Source: Lithodes maja
Lineage: Eukaryota > Arthropoda > Malacostraca > Decapoda > Lithodidae
Direction of reading: 5' to 3'
DNA: 64,000 nt
Assembly (NCBI GenBank): GCA_037953745.1
Contig: JBAKBP010000700.1
Location: 70,001-134,000 of the forward strand
Positions 12,681 to 19,521 of the stretch are shown piece by piece; positions within the stretch are counted from its first letter, which is position 1, and each line of letters opens with the position of its first letter. The position numbers and the translations under genes were made by a program. Below the pieces are notes generated by a model. It made no database searches, was not told the DNA's origin, and saw nothing but the letters and a program-made list of their open reading frames with translations.

Positions 12681-15625
12681 AAACTTCTTGCACTAACGTC
12701 CACTCGTGCTTCGTTGGATGTGTTGGCCGTCCTGTGCTGCAAGATCTCTCCCTCCAAGGGAATAAGTGATGGTTCGCGCACCACATCTCGACACACCTCC
12801 CTGAGCATGTTCGCCGTTACATCTCTTACTTCATCGTGCCTGATGCTGATGAATCCTCCCTTCTTACATATCATGCTGTGGTCTGCATCGTTGTTGATTC
12901 CACAAACGCATCGATCGGGCAGTCCTTCAATCGGCCAATCATACCTCAGTGCAATAGCATCATTAAATTCTTGTTTGTTTAGATTGAAGCCTTTTGCCTT
13001 GATTGGTAGTGTTGTCAGCCAATTTGAAGCACCCGTTTCTTGTGCTATTTGTACTTTTCTTGTTAGTCTCGGGGAAAGTTGTCGCATCAATTGTGCCAGG
13101 TCATTTTTCTGTGAGTTTTGCCTCTCTGACGTGATGGTCTTTCTGATGTTGTAGATGTCCGCCTGGTCCACTTCGCCGTCAGGATCTTGCGCTACGATGC
13201 GTTCAGTGAGAGATTCTGTTATCTTTACTGAGTTCTCGTGTTCCGTTGTCGCCCTCCTCACCGGATTGATGATTCCAAGCCCTCCTAACCTAGGAGGAAG
13301 TGCGAGCAACTCCCTCTCTGTAGCATTTGGGGTGTGGGACTTCATCCAAGCTGGGATGAGTTTGTCTCTGATGGCATCTTCTAGCGGTTGAAGTTGTGGA
13401 CCCACGTTTGGAATGGTATGCATCAAGTAGGTCCAGCGGTGTTTGACCCCATATGTGAATGCCGAATATGCAGCCTGTGGTTCCGTCTTTGCAATTTTGG
13501 CTAGTATTTCTATTTCGTTTACCCACTCTCTGACCTTCTCTTCCATGTATTGCTTCTTGAACTCTTCTGTGCCAATCACTGCCCCTAGATGACGCTGTCC
13601 GTCCTTTGTTACGACCACTTCACTACCGTTGAAAGCTTCTAAGGCATTTTCGTAATGTTCTGCTTTTACTATCAGTATAGACTTACTAGCATTTGGAAAG
13701 TATCCTATTTCTGGTCCCACTTGTGATACTTGCTCCCACCAGCTCTTGAGATCATTGACTTTCCCTGCTCCAGTGAGATCATCTGCATAGGCCGCCTGCT
13801 TAACATGTGTCGTCTCATGTCTTGTTAATGATAGCAACACCGAGAGACCTAATGCGTACATCGCCATTGCTACTGGGTCCCCTTGTGTGGTTCCTTCCAT
13901 TGATTTCAGTGCCGTTCCACGTCGTGAGTTTTGGTTGTTTACTATGAAGAGGTCTGCAGGCTGTTTATAGGTATTCTCTACATAGGTGGCTAAGCTGGGG
14001 CATTTTACCTTGATGTTGTGAATTGCTGTCTTTCTGTTGATGGTGTTAAAGGCATTTGATGCATCCACTAACAGCACGGCTTCACATTCTTCTTGCTCAT
14101 ATATTTCTCTTATTGCATGAATTGCTGCCTCTCCCCCTGCTTGGTGGCCAGCACACACTTGGAGATTTCCAGCCGCTGACCGCACATCGTCCTTCACCAC
14201 CTCCATTATGCATTTTCCGATGATTCTTCTCAACACTTCACCCACCCCTACAGGTCTGCACCCTGGATTCTTGTCCAATGGTATTAGACGACAAGCTGTG
14301 TAGGCCTCCAAGTGTTGACAATCTTGAGTGGCCATTTTTCTTGCAAGATCTGCCAGCGCCCTGCGTAAGTCGGTCGCTGCAACTCCGAAAAGTGTGCTGC
14401 TCAGGATTGTTCTCCAACCGTTTGCATCCATCCCTGAGGGTCCTGCACTGCCTTGTGTCCCTAGAGCCTTTTTCCAAATCTTCTCGCCTGTGATTTGTTC
14501 GTAGATGACGGGGTTCGGTGGTATATAAGCCCCCTCTAGCTTCTGACTCTCGGATATACTAGGTTGCGGATGTTTCTCTTCCAGCAGCTTGATGGTATCT
14601 CTTGTGATAGGCAACAGCCCACTAGCTGCCTCCTTTGTCAGCGATCGTATTGCAGGTGCCACTTTACCTTGTCTCATCTGGTCGCCGAATCTCCTGGCCT
14701 TGTCCTCAGTGTTTTCTCTTTTGTGTTGCCGTCTGCCTTGTCTCTCTTGTAATGCTCTGGCTTCACTGAGTAAGTCATCCATCTTGTTATCATTCCACAG
14801 TTTCACTCTATTTGTTAGCGCTGTTACATTTTCCGCTTGTCTAGAATTGCGGTGAGTTTTTTGCAAGAAGAGATGTGGAATGCTGAAAAATAACTTGAGA
14901 GCATACGGGGCTAAAGGTCTGTCATAGACATAGTTATAAATGAGCTTTTTCATCTCTGTCAACAGTTTGGTGGTGGCATCACATTTAGGTGGGTTGAATA
15001 AACTGTGTGCAGACCAATCTACAATTTCTGAGTAAGCTGCCTCTGTCCACATTTTTACCTCCTCTCCCCATAGTCCTTTCCATTGAAGGGGTCCTCCTCT
15101 GCCATCAACTTCTGCGGGTCTCTCCAGGGCTGCTTCCCTCTGTGGTCCCACCTCCCTGTGTGCTTCTCGGGGCTCTTCGTTGCGTGGCATATCGTCGTTT
15201 CTACCAGCTATATTTGGCCTTGTTTGCACACCACCCTCCTCTCCAGCATCTCGGTGCTCGTCTCCGGGTCTTTGGACTCCGCTGGGCTCACCGTCACCCA
15301 CCATGTCATGTGGTTGCCGCCCTTCTCTCGGGCCCCCTGAGGGTCCCGCACCTCCACATGCTCTGTCGGGTTGTTGCCCATCGCCGTGTTGTGTCCCGTC
15401 AGCTTCATCCCTTCGCACTCTCTGGGCACTGGCTGCCGCCCCTCCCTCTGTTATTACACTATTATAAGGGTTGCGACACCGGGAACCTTTATTACAGTTT
15501 ATGCATCCTTTTTTTTTTAGCACGCATTTGCATCTTGTACATGTATGCTCATTTTTTGTACAGATGCAACACTTGTTAGTCTTTGACCTTTGTGATAGGG
15601 TTTCATCTAAACTTTCATCATCCTC
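12647..15625 (-). CDS. Reverse transcriptase, RLE-class LINE (ends in frameshift)
   Basis: About 993 codons from the ATG at 15625 (the frame is open a little further upstream). The N-terminus has a dense cysteine cluster (KCCICTKNEHTC, CKCV, GCINC, GSRCRNPY) resembling CXC-type zinc motifs. A long hydrophilic linker follows. Reverse transcriptase blocks include LLVDASNAFNTINR, EGTTQGDPVAMAMY and the catalytic AYADDLTG near residue 610. C-terminally there is a Cys-Cys-His-Cys cluster (CVCGINNDADHSMIC) and an RHDEVRD motif, then EARVDVSARSFW, where a restriction-like endonuclease begins. The frame is lost at about 12660 by what looks like one missing base; the expected continuation is in another frame just downstream. 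Confidence 0.82.
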   Translation of the reverse strand, partial: EDDESLDETLSQRSKTNKCCICTKNEHTCTRCKCVLKKKGCINCNKGSRCRNPYNSVITEGGAAASAQRVRRDEADGTQHGDGQQPDRACGGAGPSGGPREGRQPHDMVGDGEPSGVQRPGDEHRDAGEEGGVQTRPNIAGRNDDMPRNEEPREAHREVGPQREAALERPAEVDGRGGPLQWKGLWGEEVKMWTEAAYSEIVDWSAHSLFNPPKCDATTKLLTEMKKLIYNYVYDRPLAPYALKLFFSIPHLFLQKTHRNSRQAENVTALTNRVKLWNDNKMDDLLSEARALQERQGRRQHKRENTEDKARRFGDQMRQGKVAPAIRSLTKEAASGLLPITRDTIKLLEEKHPQPSISESQKLEGAYIPPNPVIYEQITGEKIWKKALGTQGSAGPSGMDANGWRTILSSTLFGVAATDLRRALADLARKMATQDCQHLEAYTACRLIPLDKNPGCRPVGVGEVLRRIIGKCIMEVVKDDVRSAAGNLQVCAGHQAGGEAAIHAIREIYEQEECEAVLLVDASNAFNTINRKTAIHNIKVKCPSLATYVENTYKQPADLFIVNNQNSRRGTALKSMEGTTQGDPVAMAMYALGLSVLLSLTRHETTHVKQAAYADDLTGAGKVNDLKSWWEQVSQVGPEIGYFPNASKSILIVKAEHYENALEAFNGSEVVVTKDGQRHLGAVIGTEEFKKQYMEEKVREWVNEIEILAKIAKTEPQAAYSAFTYGVKHRWTYLMHTIPNVGPQLQPLEDAIRDKLIPAWMKSHTPNATERELLALPPRLGGLGIINPVRRATTEHENSVKITESLTERIVAQDPDGEVDQADIYNIRKTITSERQNSQKNDLAQLMRQLSPRLTRKVQIAQETGASNWLTTLPIKAKGFNLNKQEFNDAIALRYDWPIEGLPDRCVCGINNDADHSMICKKGGFISIRHDEVRDVTANMLREVCRDVVREPSLIPLEGEILQHRTANTSNEARVDVSARSFWTRAQRASLT

Positions 15626-15700
15626 CATTATATCCTTATAACACTTCCATCTGTTCTCTTGCAATGTCTTTTACGCTTTACACTAAGGCTATTTAGCTTC

Positions 15701-16182
15701 TGTTTTTCTTTTTTTTCCAAAACTTAATTTTTCTTATTTACAGTACCGGCCCGTAACTTCCGTAAAAACAACCAAATATTTTTCGGTATGTGTGCCTAGA
15801 TTATTTTGTACTAGAGTGTGTATTCCCTATCGGTGTTGTTGTATGCGATATTTGATATTCCCCCTGGCTGGCTGGTGGGATGTATATATTAGGTTGTGTT
15901 GTATGTGAACAATTTGGTGTTATTACGTGACATAAACACACTGAGTAAGCGGCTAGATAGGACAACTAGGCAGATTTTGGCTTTAATAAAGATGTTCGTT
16001 ATTTCCTTTATAAACCGTAATGTTAGCAGTACTAATAGCAGCGGTAGTTGTAGAAGTTGTATTATCAATAAGGATTAGACCTTGGTTAATGAGAAGATAG
16101 GATATTAGGTATTGTGGAGATTGAATTAGTTAAGAATGAGATTACTGCGAAAGAATAGATAGATAGGTAGCGAGAAAGAGCT

Positions 16183-16185
<3 letters not shown>
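15701..16185. other. Intergenic stretch, no feature seen
   Basis: Unique-looking AT-rich DNA between the LINE and the first (AG)n tract. I see no open frame longer than 60 codons with protein-like composition and no clear repeat. Confidence 0.6.
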
Positions 16186-16220
<35 letters not shown>

Positions 16221-16253
16221 GCGCTGCTTAGACTGTCTTAATCCAAAAGAATA

Positions 16254-16288
<35 letters not shown>

Positions 16289-16426
16289 TCCTATTTAGCC
16301 TACCTATCCAGCCTGTATATCTCAGAAGTTTTCGACTGTAAGATTATCCCCTTGCGGTCACTGTTTTTCTTGTTGTTTCCGTACCCTACTATGACTCATA
16401 GATTCACTCTCCTTTATTTTATGACC

Positions 16427-16493
<67 letters not shown>

Positions 16494-16653
16494 GGTGCGA
16501 CAGGTGTGCTCTTATTTTTACTTATTTTAATGTTAATTTTAGGGAGAGTGAACGATAGCGAGAACGAGAAAGAGATGATAGGTTTATATATGAGTATCTA
16601 TATTGATTACTTGTGAGAGAAACGTATCTGATGCATGATTGCCTTCCGTTATT

Positions 16654-16736
<83 letters not shown>

Positions 16737-16740
16737 GTCA
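16186..16740. repeat. Cluster of (AG)n microsatellites
   Basis: Four pure or near-pure AG runs at about 16186-16217, 16253-16287, 16430-16490 and 16660-16735, separated by unrelated sequence. The Arg-Glu repeat frame across the last one is just translated microsatellite. Confidence 0.95.
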
Positions 16741-17335
16741 AGTGTTCCCTCCAGTTTTATGGGAGGGGTGGATTGGGTGTTGGGGAGGGGGGAGGGGATG
16801 AAGGGGGAGCGAGAGGGGGTGGTACACGTGGGGGAGCGGGGAGAGGTGGGGGTGGAGGATAAGAGGTATTGAGATGGGATAGGGGAGGGATAGGGGATGG
16901 ATGGATGGATGGATGGATGGACAATAGCTATAAAGAAACCAATAGGGGGATGAGGTTAGGGGAAGTTACTAATATGCAGTACGTAGTAAAGAAAGTATTT
17001 CTATTTTCCCATGGTATCACCACACACTCAGGATACACTCACCGGTCCCTTTCTATAATCGTTTTTCACAAATTTCGTTGGCGGGATATGATTTCCGCAT
17101 ATTTACTATCCTTTCCCGTATTCTCTATATCACTCACTGGCTCTTATTCCGTCTCTTGAGTGGCGTGAAGGTTGTCTGGCGATGTGGAACGAATGTGGAG
17201 AAGCGATGGTGGAGCTGGGCTGTGGGCGGTGGGAGGTAGGTGGTGGGCGGTGGAGTTGGGAAGGCAGGGTAGGGGAAGGGAGGGGAGGGGAGGGGTGGGG
17301 TGAAGTGAGGGGAGGAGGGTGTATTGGGTGGTTGG
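16741..17335. repeat. G-rich strand-asymmetric tract with (GGAT)n
   Basis: Strongly purine-rich sequence with many GGGG and GGGA runs at 16745-16890 and 17200-17330, plus a short (GGAT)n tract at about 16895-16921. G runs this dense could form quadruplexes on the plus strand. Frames here are low-complexity and are not reported as genes. Confidence 0.7.
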
Positions 17336-18120
17336 TGACCGTTTTGTTTTATGGTTGTGGTCACTACCCTTAACGGTTCCCCTCGTATGCCAGGGCTTGA
17401 CCAAGGGCGCCCTTCCCTTTCAAAGCAGGCTCACTGATAAATTTAGAGTTGAATTTTGCTCAGCATTCTATTATATATTTATAGAATCACTTTCCTGTTA
17501 TCAATGTCGAATGTCCTGGTCTTCGCCTTTCTGTTGATTATCTTCCCACCTCTCCCCTTCCACTCCTTCACTACTGTTGACTATAATCCTTGCGGGAGGT
17601 CACCAACACACGTCCTTCCTCTGCCAAGTCTGGACTACTACTATTATCACTACTACTACTACTACAATAACAGCTACTACTATTCTGTCTCTTTTACTGT
17701 CCTGCTTTTTCTTGTGGGGGCAGGAGGACAGGAATACTCTTCCCCTTGTAGACTTCACCTACTAGACGAGACAGAGAAGGGGGCAAGGGAACGCAAAAGT
17801 CGTCCCGGACCTTCAGAATCGGAACTGAAAATGTTGTTTCTGTTCGGTCTCTGTCTTGAGTTGGCCACCCCCAGCTACGGGGTAATAGTATGTGCATACA
17901 TACTATTACAACCACCACTATTACTACTACTACTGCTTTTGTCCTGGCTGTCATTGGACGTGTGTGCTGGATTTGGAGGGAATCTATGGAAGTACTAGGA
18001 GGGCTAATTTAGATCATGTATGGCCCTTTGATTAATTTCTGAGAACAAACCTCACTATTCAGGAACAACATTTGAAAACTATTTATATTGAAATTTAAGA
18101 CCTATCTGAAAATGTAATTA
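17336..18120. other. No gene; short simple repeats only
   Basis: Contains ACT-rich triplet repeats at about 17632-17690 and 17905-17940. A stretch near 17840-17880 (TCTGTCTTGAGT context) resembles the 3' region of a LINE family seen near 18960, 34990 and 35900. Open frames are compositionally simple and I reject them as genes. Confidence 0.55.
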
Positions 18121-18527
18121 TTGGCATCATATATTAGGTTAGGGACGATTAGGATAAGTTAGTTTAGGTTAGGTTGGGTTGGGATGGGGTTGGTTAGGTT
18201 TGGATAGGATACGATCAGATAGGTTAGGTTGTGTTATTTTAAGCTAGGTTGGGTTGGGATGGGGTTGGTTAGGTTTGGATAGGATACGATCAGATAGGGT
18301 AGGTTGTGTTAGTTTAGGTTGGGTTGGGATGAGGTAACCAGGTTGGGATAGGATACGATCAGATAGGTTAGGTTGTGTTAGTTTAGGTTAGGTTGGGTTG
18401 GGATGAGGTAGGTTAGGTTGGGATAGGATACGATCAGATAGGTTAGGTTGTGTTAGTTTAGGTTAGGTTGGGTTGGGATGAAGTAGGTTAGGTTGGGATA
18501 GGATATGATCAGATAGGTTAGGTTGCA
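18121..18527. repeat. 75-bp tandem repeat rich in TTAGG-like motifs
   Basis: Nearly five copies of a 75-bp unit; the marker ACGATCAG recurs at 18211, 18286, 18355, 18430 and (as ATGATCAG) 18505, giving spacings of 75, 69, 75 and 75. Each unit is built largely of GGTTAGGTT and GGTTGGGTT, close to the arthropod telomere repeat TTAGG. It reads as a degenerate interstitial telomere-like array. Confidence 0.85.
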
Positions 18528-18685
18528 TAAAGACAGTGTCACACGAGCGATTTGTCCGTCAATTTTTACGAGCAATTGTTGTCTGGTAGTTTGAAAATAC
18601 TGGTTCCGTAAGAATTAAGCCACCTAACATAATCTACCTTCGATCTAGTTTATGATGACAATGCGAAAGAGCCTCATAATAAATA

Positions 18686-18817
18686 TAAACCCCATATGAG
18701 GAGGAGAACTTTATTGATAACGTTTCGCATATAGCTTCATCAGGTCAGTATGGGAAACGTTGTCAGTAAAGTGCTCCTCCTCATATGGTGTGTATAATCT
18801 CAAAGTATATTTTTATC
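18686..18817 (-). mobile_element. 132-bp insert with 16-bp target duplication
   Basis: The 16-bp sequence AGCCTCATAATAAATA occurs perfectly at 18670-18685 and 18818-18833, bracketing this insert, so it is a later insertion within the MITE. The insert has imperfect inverted arms (CATATGAGGAGGAG near its left end and CTCCTCCTCATATG near 18775-18788). Its minus strand carries a hammerhead-like core. A long target duplication plus a hammerhead motif suggests a short non-autonomous relative of Penelope-like elements or retrozymes; this is inference. Confidence 0.6.
18722..18743 (-). ncRNA. Hammerhead ribozyme-like core
   Basis: On the minus strand CTGATGA (18743-18737) is followed by a 10-base segment able to form a 2-bp GC stem with a small loop, then GAAAC (18726-18722). 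CUGAUGA...GAAAC is the invariant hammerhead catalytic core. After GAAAC comes GTTATC, and AACGTT is self-complementary, compatible with the very short helix III of dimer-type hammerheads. Helices I and III are not convincingly defined and the base next to the core is unpaired, so activity is uncertain. Confidence 0.45.
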
Positions 18818-19099
18818 AGCCTCATAATAAATAGTACGAGATAAAACTTGCTCATCGAAAACTGCCGGAAAATACGCTCGTGTGACACTGCCTTTAGTTT
18901 ACGTTAGGTTATTCCCAGCTAGATGTGGGTGAATTTGTGTTTTGTTTTAGTGTGTTCATTATTTTCTGGTGTGTTGTCCCTATTCTGGCTCTGTCTTGAG
19001 TCGCCCCCCCAAAAAAAAAAAAAAATAAATAAATAAAAATAGGAAAAGTATATACTGTAGAGTGTAGAATGTAGATAGATAGACAGAGTCCCAGCTCAC

Positions 19100-19193
19100 C
19101 TTAGGAGGGGCAGCATGGGGAAGGAGAGGTGAGCCAGATATCCTCCGCCATTCTAGATTCATTTGGTCCAAGAGACTCACGTCCTGGCCAACA
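19100..19193 (-). CDS. ATPase exon i, 3' half (after transposon)
   Basis: Second half of an exon split by the DNA transposon at 19194-23057. Taken with 23058-23097 and counting the 3-bp duplicated target once, the exon is 131 nt. It enters in phase 1, has no stop and ends in phase 0 at CCTAAG before a GTGAGC donor (19098-19099). This half encodes GQDVSLLDQMNLEW and a Pro/Ala-rich end. If the donor is not used, the frame runs on to a TAG near 18980 through repeat-like DNA. Confidence 0.55.
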
Positions 19194-19249
19194 TAGTCCA
19201 TGAGCCAAGACCCGAATTTTGGGATATCGGTACCACCCGGGGTGACTAA
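19194..19249 (+). repeat. Left terminal inverted repeat of Academ-like element
   Basis: Begins TAGTCCATGAGCCA, then a short unpaired insertion, then GATATCGGTACCACCCGG and GGTGACTAA. It matches the reverse complement of 23012-23057. Confidence 0.85.
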
Positions 19250-19521
19250 TTCTCTTAGGTGTTTTTAGCTTGCTACATGTCTCTAGTTTATGTTTTGATA
19301 TGATAGCCCTTGCACATTGGTAGCTTAATGGTCGTTATCACTTCTTGAATAGACATACCCTACCGAAAATTCCGAATTTTTTTAAAATGTCAAATTTGGG
19401 GACAGGAATGCCTAAATGTCAACAAAATGCATATAGTAATTGTCACATTTAATACAAGTCCTGTAAATACACACTAAGCATGCCATGGGCTTGTACATAC
19501 TATTATGGCAAATTACTATTC

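Larger units (their letters stand above)
12039..15700 (-). mobile_element. R2/NeSL-type LINE with C-terminal endonuclease
   Basis: A non-LTR element on the minus strand that encodes a reverse transcriptase followed by a restriction-like endonuclease, the arrangement of the R2/CRE/NeSL/Utopia superclade. Its 3' end abuts the satellite at 12038-12039 without an obvious A tail. The 5' end is not sharply defined; I place it just beyond the coding start. These elements typically insert at specific targets. Here only one side is satellite, so either the array ended here or the other flank was lost. Confidence 0.75.
18528..18896. mobile_element. MITE with about 22-bp terminal inverted repeats
   Basis: The ends are inverted copies of a sequence containing CAGTGTCACACGAGCG (left near 18533, right near 18873-18891), bounded by TA on each side. 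There is no coding capacity; the internal sequence is AT-rich. It contains a second, independent insertion at 18686-18817. A TA target duplication would fit a Tc1/mariner-like origin, but that assignment is weak. Confidence 0.75.

Noticed and set aside
15007..15579. 190-codon plus-strand frame with hydrophobic composition
   Set aside because: Antisense to the conserved LINE ORF; composition is the shadow of its Pro/Arg/Gly-rich region.
16639..16872. 77-codon frame rich in Arg-Glu
   Set aside because: Translated (AG)n microsatellite.
17144..17404. Possible terminal exon of the ATPase gene downstream of 19100
   Set aside because: Pro/His-rich frames are the complement of a G-rich tract; no acceptor in the required phase could be supported.
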